Source: Rhytidiadelphus loreus (Eukaryota; Streptophyta; Bryopsida; Hypnales; Hylocomiaceae). Taken from it: DNA of 64,000 nt. Positions 23,777 to 35,715 of this stretch are shown in pieces. The notes beneath the pieces were generated by a model that made no database searches, was not told the origin of the DNA, and worked only from the letters and a program-made list of their open reading frames with translations. Location: contig OX344765.1 in assembly GCA_947034895.1 (NCBI GenBank), positions 34,601,001 to 34,665,000 of the forward strand, read 5' to 3'. The number at the start of each line of letters is the position of its first letter. Within the stretch, counting starts at the first letter, position 1. The position numbers and the translations under genes were made by a program.

Positions 23777-26700
23777 CTAGAGGTTTGAAGGATTGGTTGA
23801 TGGCAGTAGGCCTAAGGTCTTCAGGACAAAAGCGTACGTGAAAGCAAACTCCTTCAGCTTGTCAAACCTGAGCACCCAGGTGCAAACGACATTGTATTAA
23901 GACTTACATGTAAGCAAGGTACGACATACATTTCTGCTAACCATAAAGTATGCAAAAGATTGAATTTGACAGAACTGGACGAGAACTGGAACTCAATAAC
24001 ACACCTTCCTGACTTGGAGAAGTGACCAGCGCCCATATCACACTTAAGAAGTAATAAATTTGAATCAGTCTTCATCTCTCGCATTTTAGCAACAAATTTG
24101 GTAGGTTCCCAATAAGCAACACGGGAATCTGACGAAGGTAGAAAATGTCAATCATGTTAGCTGCTAGTGTTACAATAAGCTACATTATAGAGACAAAGCG
24201 AAGGACATATAGACCAGTGTATGAAGAGCTTAGAATATGTGATGAACTTGACTCATATGATTCATACAAAATTTGAACAGACTTGATGATCAATGATACA
24301 ACACAAGTCTTGCTAAGCAACCTAATGTAGGAGCGCCATTCGAACTTTTTCAACATGTGACAAATCATTCATAACCCTGACTTGCAAAATTCACTGGAAA
24401 GAGAGGGAGACACTCTCACCATGAAGACCTCCAGTAACGAGAACATTAGGATAATCACGAGCTTTTATCTGTGTTGCCCAAATGACAGCGAAAAAAATTT
24501 AGGTAAGCACGTATGACAATGCTCAAGTCCACAAGTTAATTGTAAGAACTCAACTCTGGTCGATATTCAGACAGAATATGCAACAGCATTTCAAAACAAA
24601 CAGAAAAAAAAGTAGCAGCTCAATCAGCACTCTCAATCATTTAGAGTACCAAAAAAGTGGTTCGGTTCCTTCAGTACGAGTCACCAGCACAGCAATAAAA
24701 ACTGAAAACTGAAACTCCCAACCAATGATGCGGAAGTGAACAATTATTACTAACGAACTCCCACGCACACCAAATCCATGACACACGCTATTGGTCAATG
24801 TTTTTCTTATCAAAGAGCCGTCCGACAGAGTAGTAGTACAAATGTCCCCTGTCTAAACATTAGTACCGAAAAGAAAAAGAACAGAAAAATAGTGATTTCT
24901 TACATTATCCTGAGGTGAGTAAGACTTCATGTAGTAGTAATAGTACTCCTTCGTCGGGTTACCCCATTCCTGCAGACGAACCAAAGCAAACAAGCATTAA
25001 AGATAGCTGCAGTATACAAATTTTTTATAACAGAAACCGCAGAAATCAGCACAGAAAAATTATGCTCCAACGGAAAAATCCATTTAGAGTGAGATTATAA
25101 ATAGATATAAAATTAAATGCTATGTCATACAGCAAAGCAGCACGAAGGACTTGAAAGTTTCCCAATACAGGTTCGACTTGAAAATTTTGCACACATCTGG
25201 AGATTTGGTCCACAATACTCTCGCTGGGACATACCTCCCATTCAGCCGTTGTGAGAGGAATAGATGTATCAAGCATGGTGGTCAAAACATCTACAAATGC
25301 CACCTCCGCAATCGCAGTTGTGAATAGATCGGGTCTCATGGTCACAACTGCACCAATGAGGAGGCCACCTGCACTCCGTCCTTGAATAGCAATCTTGTCC
25401 TTAGATCCATATTTAGTCTCCAGTAGGTACTCTGCACAATTTATGAAATCTGTGAAGGTATTTTTCTTGCACATTAATTTTCCATTCTCGTACCATTTGC
25501 GTCCCAATTCTCCTCCTCCTCGAATATGGGCAACGGCAAATACAATCCCCCTATCTAGCAAAGATAGTCTGTGCGTGTTGAAATCCGGGTCATTCGGAAT
25601 CTGAGGAACGAATCAATAGCATTAGTTGCTAGGATACATCTGTTGATAACCGCATTTATCAAAATCTGGAGAACTAACTCAAGCCTGTCTCAGAAACGTT
25701 TTTGGATACTAGGGTAAAACTTGGAAAAAAAATGCCTCAGAAAGAAAAAAATCAGGAGTGTTGGACGAGACTACCTCATAGGAACCATAACCAGAGAGAA
25801 ACAACGGATCTGTGCCATCTAATCTGACAAGATCTTTTCTGTAGATTATAGAAATCGGAATAAGTGTGCCATCACTAGCTGTCGCCCAGGGCCTCACGGT
25901 TTCATACTTATTCATATCGAAGCCACCCAAGACCTAGAAACAACAAAAGAAGCTATTAGCAAGGTAAAAGAGTGCATAGAGTTATACAATTATGGTCACA
26001 CAAAGATAATGATCCCATGACACCAAACCTAAGTACATATCAAACATAAGATAAAATGAGGATGGTTTGTGGATATTTACAAGATTATGCATGAATCAAA
26101 GTGTTAAGCTAAAAAACTCAGAGTTCATAATCAAAGAAATAATACTCACAATTCCAAAAAATAGACAAAAATAGACAAAAATAGACAAAGCAAGGGGGTA
26201 GATAAATGGTACATACTGGCTTCTTCTTTTTCAACACCGCCCTGCTAGTGTTCATGTCATAATCATAAACAGATTGGGGAGTTCGCAGAGAACTATAGCC
26301 ATATCGTAAGAGATGTGAGTTGAACTGAGATGGTTCTTCCTCCAAAGAATATGTGGGCTCCGGAAATTTTATCTTCTGACCCTCAGGGAGCGACTCTATT
26401 GGCATTCCTATCGGAGGAAGTGGATAGATGGTGATTGCTTGAAGTCCATCTTCACGCACATTGACAATTAGATGGTCCTTTGACGCCTGCACATTCTCCA
26501 GCTTCACACTACACCATAGGAAACATCAATAGATATTTGGATGGTAATCCGAACAAATTAAAGGCATTATATTCCTTACCAAGAACTAGCGAGATGAAGA
26601 CAACCCAAATATCAACTCTAATAACTTTAATGATCAAACATATGTGAGAAAAACATCAAATAGTAAGAGAAGAAAAATGCATGCTTGCAGCAATTGCTGC

Positions 26701-29700
26701 AAAATATCAAAATGGTAAATACTCCTATTACACTCACATGAGGTCAAACTTCAAGCATTTTGACGATGGGCAGTTGGAAGGCTCTAAAACTCTTCCATTC
26801 AGACAGAAAAAATTGCTTACCTGGGTCTATGAGCAAGCAACAATCTTAAGGAAGAGATATCTTGAACAGGAGATACAAGAAGCTCAGAATTGAAAATTTC
26901 CTCGCTCCTCCTTGAAAAATAAAAGTGATCGCCCCGATGAGTGACAGAGTAGTCCTCCCCTTCAATGTGAGGGGATAGAGGCTTCATGTCCCCATCAGAT
27001 TCATTGCAGCTCAAGTAAAGAACAAATTGGGTCACTTTTGTACCAGAATACACAAAAATATACTCCTCACTTTCGGACTTCCGAAGATCAAGAAAACGTT
27101 CCTCATTTTGTTCATGGTAGAGACAAATATCGTCAGATTGCTCATTATTTAATTTGTGCCGCCAAACCTGAAAGCCCACCAGAACAAAGCATAAAGCCAA
27201 ACGGTAGAAAGTTTAAAAGTACTTCCAAAAAAACATTCTTGAAAAGGGTAAGAGTCCTTCAACCGCAGGCGAAACGCAAACGCAAACGCCTTGGTCATAA
27301 CTTAAATCCGGGAAATCAGACTGTCACAGTATGTAAATTTGTGCGCAGAACATTCTGCCGGAGAATACGTTTCTTCAGGATTTTTATTCACCCTTTCAGC
27401 ACTGCCAGGAGGCAAGTGCAATACGGAATAGCCGCTCAACTTTCAGTGGATCATCCAACTCCTAGATAACAGTTGTACATAGCATATTCTGTAATGCCCT
27501 TCATAAAGGTTGGAACGTGAGACATTTTCAGCTTCTAAACCAAGTCTCGTTTGCAAGTGAATGGAAAAAAAGTGAATTTGCAGACCTTGTAAGGACGGTG
27601 CACTTCATCTTGAGTTACGTAGAATATTGTATCGTTATCCTTAGCCCATTCCATACGTTCAGTGACTCCAGTAAGAAGCTTCCCGACTGATTGGCCTGTG
27701 CCGATGTCAATGACACGGAGAGTATACACTTCATCACCAGTGAAGTCTTCAGTCACAGCTAACAACTTGTGATTTGGACTGACCTGTCATACAATAAAAG
27801 AACAATAAATAAACAAATTATGAATACGTAAGAGCAAAGTTCAACCCCGGAGATATAAACCCCTGTAATAAGCAAGGCACCACACCAATTCCTGAGAATC
27901 AACAGTCTTGGCCAAGCAAAGAATCAGTTTCCCGCAAACGGTATACTGTAAAGCTTGACTTGTCAGAGAGCCCCGAAGTCGACGAAAAAGTACGAGGATA
28001 ATAAACAAAAGCAACGATCAAGAAACCCAGACTTTACCTGAACTTCCCCCACATGATAGAATTCATGTTCCCTGGCTTCTTTATTTTCATCCAGAAGCAC
28101 TTCTTCCTCAGGTGCTCCATTCCCAGTTTCCATCACTTCGTCAACATGACCAGGACCTTCCCCTCCAGGTGCCATCCGTCGACAATGCACAACGTATTGC
28201 TCGCCCTTCACGTTCTTGGTATAGTAGAAGAATGGACCATTTCGTTGAGGAGCCTGAGCATCGTCCTCTTTTATTTTACTTCGCATTTCTTGATAAACAG
28301 ACTCTTGCAAATCCGTTGTATCTGTCATGGATGATAAAAGTTGGAAGTAACTTAGATTGAATCAAGCTAAGGGCAGCAAACAATTCTGCACTTGACATAT
28401 TCATTCGCAGAAATCGATAGAAAGATAAGGAGGCATGGAAGTGACGGAAACGTATCACCTTACCACTATTTTCTCTTAAAGATGTAGTGATGATATATCC
28501 TACTAGACCAAAACCCTAAATGAGTAAGAGCAAAGCAGGGCCCTACAACAACAGTAGTAAGTGAGGCAAGCAGACGATGAGCAAAGAACAAAAGAAGCAC
28601 GAAAATAGCAGAACTCAATACTCAAAGTACAATTCTTGGGCAGAGAACCAAAGTGGAGAATCCCCAGTTCAAAGAAGCAAAACCCTAGACTCTGCCAACA
28701 TAAAAAAGGTGATCCGATAGGCCAGTAAAACCCAACTAGAAGCGACATGTACAGAACAATGTAGCTGGGGATTATTACAATGTCTCACCAGCCATAACCG
28801 CCTCCGTGTAGTTATTTTCTTCTTCCAAATAAGCTAACATTTCTGGATTTTTCCTGGCATCATCACGGATCCAGTAGTAATTGTCTTCCCTCTTGTCTCC
28901 ATGTGTCTCCAACACATGGCTCACTCTCTTCGGCAATGGAGGCTTAATGATCGCCCCCATAGCTGCCGCGCGTGCTCCTACACCTTCGCTAGTTCCTGCC
29001 AACACAGAACTCCATGTCAAAATAAATAAATGAATACGAAAAAGGCTAGGTTACCACAAATTAATCCATTCACACAGCAAACAGAGAACCTGAAACTGGC
29101 ACTTAATAAACCTAATCATAATCACCATTCACCATTAATGTGCACTCCCACACATCGCATCGGCAAAATAGCCATCAAACCAGTAATCACGACATGCAAG
29201 CTAATGAAATCAAAAGTTAGAATTTAGAATTTACTTTTTTAAACGAGATTCAATGCAGAGACGAAACGAAAATAGTATGTTCCAAAAACAAATTCAATCC
29301 ACAATGGACACACAACACAAAAACAAGAGTACCAAAGTAAACGTGCAATTTAAAATGCAACTCACACTACGAGCACAACTAAATGAAAAAAAACAATCAG
29401 CTAAACCTAATCCTAATCACCACTCATTCACGTGGAATCGCATCAAAGCCGAAATCACAAAATGCAAGATGATGGACTAACAAGGATAGCACCTAAACCA
29501 GAGTATAGAGACGAAATTTTACGAAGACAGCACCTTCCAAAAAACACATTCAATGCACAGGTAGACACAACACAAAGCCAGGAGTATCAAAGCAAGCGTT
29601 CGATTTAAAATGCAGCTCGCATGAAAAGCATAATTAATCGCAATAAAAGCAACAATTCACCTCTCGTAGGCGAACAGTGTGCAAACCGGCTTCCGGAGTT

Positions 29701-29910
29701 GGCGAGTGACGCTGGACAGCTCGGATTGGAATTAGGACGCTGCAAGGCGCAATGCGAAGCGGAAACAGATGAAGAAAGAGAAGCGAATGTTAGGAACACA
29801 CTACTGAAACGAAGAGGCCAAGTTATAGCAACAGCGCGAAACAGTAGGAAGGGTGGAGTCTGTAGCACGAGACGAGACCGGGCTGCTGAAAAACAAGAAG
29901 GGGCCTCCAT
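23777..29910 (-). CDS. Prolyl oligopeptidase family serine peptidase (oligopeptidase B type, S9A), organelle-targeted form
   Basis: This peptidase would cleave short peptides. I place twelve coding exons at 29910-29661, 28995-28789, 28321-28038, 27783-27586, 27167-26821, 26508-26217, 25933-25775, 25600-25235, 24969-24904, 24468-24420, 24128-24005 and 23867-23777. All phases agree, giving about 810 residues. A beta-propeller-like N-terminal half is followed by the alpha/beta-hydrolase domain: [17 protein letters not shown], the nucleophile in GRSAGG (Ser about 655), Asp about 740 in GGLHDSRV and His about 775 in [10 protein letters not shown]. The spacings of 85 and 35 equal those of the E. 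coli oligopeptidase B triad. The sequence follows Arabidopsis At1g50380 closely, but a Ser/Ala/Arg-rich leader of about 95 residues, mostly in exon 1, looks like a plastid or mitochondrial transit peptide. The start at 29910 was chosen because the leader begins there (MEAPSC..); an in-frame Met at 29991 and another in exon 2 ([11 protein letters not shown]) are alternatives, the latter giving a cytosolic-type protein. Confidence 0.93.
28996..29660 (-). other. Intron 1 of the oligopeptidase gene, with internal duplication
   Basis: This is the intron between the leader exon and the first conserved exon. Two similar blocks lie in tandem: TTCCAAAAA..ATTCAAT.. at about 29280 and again at about 29537, each followed by GACACAACAC-like sequence and TTTAAAATGCA. 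CCTAATC(A/C)TAATCACCA also occurs twice (29111 and 29409). The period is about 255-300 bases. Confidence 0.7.
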
Positions 29911-30129
29911 GACTGACTTCTCTCGACTTGGCTTCGGCATGTGCTTGTGCTCTGCGAGAGAGATGTAGTTGATGCCCTGGTTGATACCCATCTGTCGGTT
30001 TTTGTCTGTCGGTTTTTGGCGATCCCTTTTTGATGCTCTGAAAGGAATCGTTTGTAGAAACGTGTTAACTGGTCACCGTGAAAATCAGCTGTTTTGGAAC
30101 TGCAAAGAAGTTGGCTTAAAAGAATGCAA

Positions 30130-30263
30130 AAGCACTCATTGAAAGTTAAGTTCCTATAGAAGACGTTCCCTTTTCGCATAACAATTTGGTGGATGAAAGC
30201 ACTCATTGAAAGTTAAGTTCCTATAGAAGACGTTCCCTTTTCGCATAACAATTTGGTGGATGA
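30130..30263. repeat. Exact 67-bp tandem duplication upstream of the oligopeptidase gene
   Basis: Bases 30130-30196 are repeated without a visible difference at 30197-30263 (each copy starts AAGCACTCATTG and ends TTTGGTGGATGA). It lies about 220 bases upstream of the chosen start codon, in the probable promoter or leader. Perfect identity means it is recent, or an assembly artefact. Confidence 0.93.
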
Positions 30264-30513
30264 ATAGTTGCACTTCTGTCCCACATGCATAGATTCTTTT
30301 TTCATTCATTGGTTGAAAAATGTCCTCGGCGGCGGCGTTTATGGGTTAAGAGTTATAAGCTTAGGGTATCTCAAACAAGGGTTTGAGTGTATTTTATGTC
30401 AGCTTTCCTGAGGGTTAGTTTCAACAAGGAAGTGCCCAAATTGAATTTTCACATGAAAAAGTCTAAACCAATCACAAGATTTCTTGTGACACTTTTGACA
30501 AAAGTACGTCATT

Positions 30514-30557
30514 TATGCCAAATCTGACCTTGTTTTATGCCAAATCTGACCTTGTTT
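30514..30557. repeat. 22-bp direct tandem duplication
   Basis: TATGCCAAATCTGACCTTGT followed by TT occurs twice back to back. It is in the intergenic space between the oligopeptidase and UER1-like genes. Confidence 0.9.
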
Positions 30558-30904
30558 CATGTAGAGGATTGACTTTAGAATTATTTTATCCTGAACACTG
30601 CAAAAGACAGAAAGTGTCCGTCCGATGAATGACTTTCACAGTTAGTGTAGAATCAAAGAAAGTACTGTACCTATTCATAGAGGAATCTGAATTGATAGGC
30701 CTCCTTGCACGGTTAACGTTACCCTTGGTGTGCCTCCTTTACGATGTAAGCTTTAGACTACAACACGGACAAGTGAGAGTCTACACAGACACAATTAGCA
30801 GGAGTAACGCTTGCCACAGCAGAGCTTCACAATGCTCTGACTTTTCTTGCATCACAATCTGACAAGGGTACTACATCTGTTTTCTGATGAAACTGCTTGA
30901 AACA

Positions 30905-31523
30905 TGCAAAAGAATGGGGAAACCACCAACATTTCCAAGCCTTTCTGTTTTCTTGCGAGAATCAAACAGAGACTTGGTGAGGGGAGCATATCCAATACAG
31001 AGTTTACAGGTAAAAATGAGCTGAACAGCTCCAGTTATCACCCAGGGATACGTGAGCACATCTTTACAGCAAATTAATGAAGCGCCACAGTTCATGCGTG
31101 CCGTGACGTTGAATCTCAAATGGACAAGGGTACATACAAGAGAGTAATGTATGCACTGCATAGTTATCTGTTTAATTTCAGATTCCACTGTTTGTCTACC
31201 TACAATTCAGAAAGAATGGGAAAACCAACAGTTTCACGCCTTGCTGGTTTTTCCTGTGAAGCTCAAGCACAGACTTGATGAGGGGACTCATATCCAATAA
31301 AGACTTACAGATTAAAATGAACGAGCTGAAGAGCTACAATCAGGAACCCTTCTCACAGCCACAATGCCGTGACCTTGAATCAGAAGTGGCGTCGGCACAA
31401 GAGAGAGTACTGCACTACATGGTTACCTTGTTTGCTTTTTCTGATTACACGTACTGATTGTCTACCCTACAAAAGAATTAATGGGGGAAAACCAGCACCC
31501 TTCCCTAGAAAGAATGGCTGGTT
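30905..31523 (-). repeat. Duplicated 3' flank / 3' UTR of the UER1-like gene
   Basis: A block starting AGAATGGGGAAACC at 30911 is repeated, diverged, at 31213 (AGAATGGGAAAACC). Both contain AGACTTG(G/A)TGAGGGG, CATATCCAATA, GAGCTGAA and end near TTGTCTACC. A third partial start lies at 31474 right after the stop codon. The spacing is 302, then about 261. It lies immediately downstream of the UER1-like stop codon and so probably forms its 3' UTR. Confidence 0.8.
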
Positions 31524-34206
31524 TCATTTCTTGTGTCCGGTTTTGTTGTTCTTCTCGAAGACGTACTTGATGAGGGATTCCTTGATGGACAGCATGTCCG
31601 GGAACTCCTTGGCGAGCTTGCTGGCGTCCAGCTCGTTGTTGCTTCTCGCGGCCACGATGACCTTGGCCTGCTCCTCCAGCGAGAAGTTTTTGTAAGTGAA
31701 TTTGGGGTCGACGTACTCCTTGTACATCTCCAGAATCTCGTTGTGGCTCACCACGCCGGGGTTGGTGAAGTTCCAGATGCCGTGCAAGTTGCGCTTGGCC
31801 ATCTCGATGGAGATGGGCAGCAGCTCGTCCAGCACCGTCATGGAGTTGGGGATGTTCACCACCTTCTCGTAGCGAGAGATCTTGGTGATGAAGTTGCGAG
31901 GGGTCGACAGGTCGCCGGTGATGGGCATGCGCACGCGCAGCGTGCACACGTTGTCGAACTCGCGCAACAGATCCTCCACCTGATATCCATTGCATTGAAA
32001 ATTATGAGCTAGAAACCCAAATAGCAGAAGGAAGGAATTACACAAAAGATAAATCACGTACAATATCAAATCCTGGCAAGCTGGAAAGACTAGCTCAGAA
32101 AAATGAATCGCACTCCTTATGAATTTGCTACCAGATCATCTACACGATTAATTCAAAAAACATGACAAGATAACACAAATTTCACATGACGCCCAGTCCA
32201 AATGTCACTCTCTTGCTGGTCGCAAAAAACTAAAAAACATAATCGTAATACTCAATGTGAGCCCTTGTGATCAACCAAAAGTTGCAGATGCCAACATTAA
32301 AGATTCAAAGGGATGCCTTGGCAATGTATCCGATAATCTTCTCAAGACTCCCAAGTTACCTAGTCCATCGATTGAACATTGCGACATAATCTGAGCTGAG
32401 TTAGAAGCCATAGCCTCTTCCCAAATTTCAGTTTCTGTTCAGACACTCAATTTTCCAATATCTGCCCAATCCCCAATCAGATCATAACGCCAAGTTTCAG
32501 TTCCAGGACAATTAAATCAAATCTCTAAATTATAGTCGTCATGCTCATCGTGAGGCCTTTGATCGCCCACGAAGAATAGATTTTGACGTTCAAGACTTAA
32601 TTGGAAGACCTGGCATTACGTTCATTCTCAAGCATCCCAAATCTCAAAGGATCATAAAGTCTTCAGTTGAGATTACCCAAATCAGGAGCCTTGTTGCAGG
32701 AAATTAAAAGCACATCCCCGACTGAGCTCTGGCAAAGCTGCATTAAGATTTCGCTAGGTAACTCAAATGCGGAGCCTTGTTGTGGAAAAGTGACCATTCT
32801 CTGCTGCTAGCACATGTGGCTTAACATGTACTATATTCCACAATAAGGCTCCGGAATTGAGTTAAGAGAACATAAACCTCTGGCAATCTACATTCACGAT
32901 ATGCTAGGTTACCCAAAGCTGAAGCCTTGTTACGGGAAGTAACAGATCCCGCGCTGCTTTCACAGCAGGCGCGATTTCCACAGGAAGGCTCCGGACTTGA
33001 TTCTCACTACAAAGAGAGCAAAGCACTAGCAACCCACATTGACACTGCGCTAGGTAACTCAAATCTGAAGCCTAGTCGTGAGGAAAATGCGTCCCTCCAT
33101 GATTGTGCATGGAGCTCAGGAAGCACAATTCCACAAGAAGACCCCATATTTGAGTTACGTAGCTGAGACTGAAGTATTTTCCACTGGAAGACTCAAGATT
33201 TGAATCATACTAAAACTCTGGAAATCTACGTTGAAATTCTGCTAGGTGACTCAAATCTGGAGCCTTGTCGTGGGAAAATACGCCCTTCAATGCTTGCGCA
33301 TGCAGCTCAGTAAGCACGATTTCCACAAGAAAGCCCCCAATTTGAGTTACACAGCTGAATATGAGCTATTTCCACGAGCAGGCTCCCGATTGCAGAGAGT
33401 GTAAAGCTATGGCAAATCGGCAATGACCACTGGAATTACACGACAACGATTACAAAGGTCTAGCAATCTACATTGAGAACATGCCAGGTAACTCAAATTC
33501 GGAGCCTTGTTGAGGAAAAAATAGGTCCTTCATTGCTTGCGCATGAAGCTCAGTAAGCACTATTCCACAAGGAGGCCACCAATTTGAGTTACATAGCGAA
33601 GTACATACTATTTGCCACGAGAAGGCTCCAGATTTCAATCACATTGCAGAGAGCGAATAGCTATGGCAAATCGGCAACGACGAGTGCCTGAATGGCAGAT
33701 GAAAGCACCAGCATGCATGGAGGGGAGATGGCCGCCTCACGTACCATGGCCTTGGTCTTGGAGTAGTAGGATCCCATGAAATTGGGCGTGTCTTCTTCCT
33801 TGAACCCAATCCCGCTTCCCTCCGGATGCGCCTCATCATACTCGAAGATGCATCCCGTGGCGTAGTTGACGAGCAGCAAGTCCTTTTGCTTGCACACATC
33901 CGCCAGCGTGAGCGTGCCCACCACGTTGGCCCGGATGGTCTCCAGCTTGTGGCTCTCACACCAGTCCACGTTTGGGCGACCCGTCACGCCCGCCGCGTTG
34001 AACACGTGCGTCGGCTTCACGGCCGCAATGTCGGCTTCAAGGGAGGATCGATTCTCCAAGCGTCCCTTCCCGTACTCGTATGCAATGCCCTGCTCCGTGC
34101 ACAGCTGGCCCAGCAGACCCCCGATCCAACCCGTCTTGCCATAGATCAAAAACTTGAACTCCCCGTTGGGAGTTGGACCACCCCCGCCGTTCAACGAAGC
34201 CACCAT
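31524..34206 (-). CDS. UER1: UDP-4-keto-6-deoxy-glucose 3,5-epimerase/4-reductase (NRS/ER, UER1-type)
   Basis: This bifunctional enzyme makes UDP-L-rhamnose from UDP-4-keto-6-deoxy-D-glucose with NADPH in the cytosol, supplying rhamnose for pectin and glycosides. There are two coding exons, 34206-33745 and 31979-31524, joined in phase 0 (..KAM|VEDLL..), giving 305 residues, the normal length of stand-alone plant NRS/ER. The nucleotide-binding GxxGxxG is visible as GKTGWIG near residue 26, followed by an extended short-chain dehydrogenase core (AAGVTGRPNVDWCE, NVVGTLTLADVC, NYATGCIFEYD). The catalytic YxxxK is YSKTK just before the intron. The C-terminal exon has RMPITGDLSTPRNFITKI and NFTNPGVVSHNEIL. 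The start MVASLNGGGG fits the family. The coding exons are clearly richer in GC than the introns. The single coding intron is large (1.77 kb) and holds a repeat array. The gene symbol is by similarity to the Arabidopsis gene. Confidence 0.95.
32671..33680 (-). repeat. Tandem array of imperfect stem-loop units inside the UER1-like intron
   Basis: A 5' arm of the form (C)TAGGTAACTCAAAT..GGAGCCTTGT occurs at 32671 (partial), 32753, 32903, 33049, 33241 and 33483. From 32753 on, each is followed 70-90 bases later by the inverted arm TTCCACAA..GGC.CC.AATTTGAGTTA (about 32834, 32974, 33128, 33320 and 33561). In the last three units a second inverted arm follows (about 33178, 33369 and 33612). AGCTATGGCAAATCGGCAA appears twice (33405 and 33660). 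Unit length grows from about 148 to 243 bases. The array sits toward the 5' end of the intron as transcribed. Confidence 0.85.
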
Positions 34207-34232
34207 TTTCGTATGGGGAGTCTACAATTCAC

Positions 34233-35715
34233 CTGCAATGAATTACGCCATCAGCCATGGCATACAGCAAATTTAAGCAACAGATTTTTTTAAAAGGAAT
34301 AAAAAGCAAAGCACAGCCAGGGCCATCGAATGTCTAGAGGAATCTCTCTGCAGAAAGCCCTACAATCTAGTCAATCAAGACAAGGTAATTAAGCACTTGT
34401 AATCAAAGTGCACAGTGTTTGAAAGCTCAACAGATCTGCACCGGGTAAAACTAGATCTAAAAGCGATATACCTGCAATTACACGATGAGTCTAGCTCCAA
34501 AAAAGGAATAGAAAACAAAACACAGCGCCATCGAATATCTAGAGGAATTTCTCTATAGAAAGTCCTGCAATCTAATCCATGAAGACAAGGCAGGCACTTG
34601 TAATGAAAGTGCACAGTGTTTCACAGCTCTACAGATCTACGCCACAAATGTATGCACAGAATGAAGCATGACCTAGACTAAACTTCTTGCACTTCTAGGA
34701 ACAAATGAGAAATCAATAGGCAAAACTAGATATGAGCAATGCAACTGCAAGTTTCTATAATGCTATCAATGATATTGCATACTCCAGCTACAGTGAACTC
34801 AAATTGAAAAATTCCAATATCAGAAAAGAAGCACGGAGAATCATCGAACCTCTAAAGAAAGTCCTACAAGGTGACAAACGCAGTCGAGAAAGCATCTCTG
34901 ATTACCAAATTCTTTAAATGGGAAAATTTCAATAGAATGACTCTCCTTTCCAAACACTTGTCAGATCTATACCATTCATAGTCTTAGATGTTTGTGCACT
35001 TAAATATGCACAATTCTAACGTTCTGAAATGCGGCATTTTAACGAATACGTTTCAGCTCCACAGATCTATAACCCAAACGCTCATAAGGAAGTCTGACCT
35101 AGCCTAAAAATCCTTGGACTTCTAAGAACAAAATGAGAAATCAATCGGCAAAACAAGATAAACAAACAAGAAACCAAAACACAGATAGCCGCACATTCAC
35201 TACAGACCTCTAAATGGAACATTATCCATTCCCGTGGGTTCCTCATTGTCGTGGGTAGGGCAAAATTAAGCCTAGATGTAACTAACGAACATAAATACCG
35301 CATCCAGTGTTTATGACAATTCTTAGCAGCTAATGTATATACTCATCCAACGAGAAAAACGTCAAACATCAGTAACGGATTCATACAGTAACCATTTTAC
35401 CACATTTTCCGGTGCGTTCCAATCCCGGGACGAGATCTACAAAAATTGCACCTCTCACAATAGAAATCACACTCAAAGCCTGCTCCCTACCTTACACAGA
35501 TTCCCAACAAAGTAAGCACAGAAGAGTGATCTCGAATGAAGAAACCCCCGATAATGAAAGCACACAGATCTACATTCCTAATGTGCATGAAGAAGCCTAC
35601 CCTGGACTACAAATTCTTGCACAAAGTGAGAAATCAATCGACAAAACGGGGTGCAAACGGGGTGCAAGCAACAAGAAGGCGACATGCAAAGAGAGAAACA
35701 GTTGAAAGGTGGTAC
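34233..35715 (-). other. Probable 5' UTR intron of the UER1-like gene, built of repeated blocks
   Basis: A donor (AGCAAG|GTACCACC) at 35715 and an acceptor (CATTGCAG|GTGAATTG) at 34233 frame a leader intron that ends 26 bases before the start codon. The inside is repetitive. A block with CAGATCTA..TGACCTAG..TTGNACTTCTA..GAGAAATCAAT..GGCAAAAC recurs at about 34631, 35061 and 35568 (diverged). A block with CCATCGAAT.TCTAGAGGAAT recurs at about 34323 and 34529. No exon-like frame is supported inside. Confidence 0.65.

Noticed and set aside
31533..32012. 159-codon plus-strand frame and a 177-codon minus-strand frame in another phase
   Set aside because: Both are shadows of the GC-rich second coding exon of the UER1-like gene.
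33826..34293. 155-codon plus-strand frame
   Set aside because: Antisense shadow of the first UER1-like exon.
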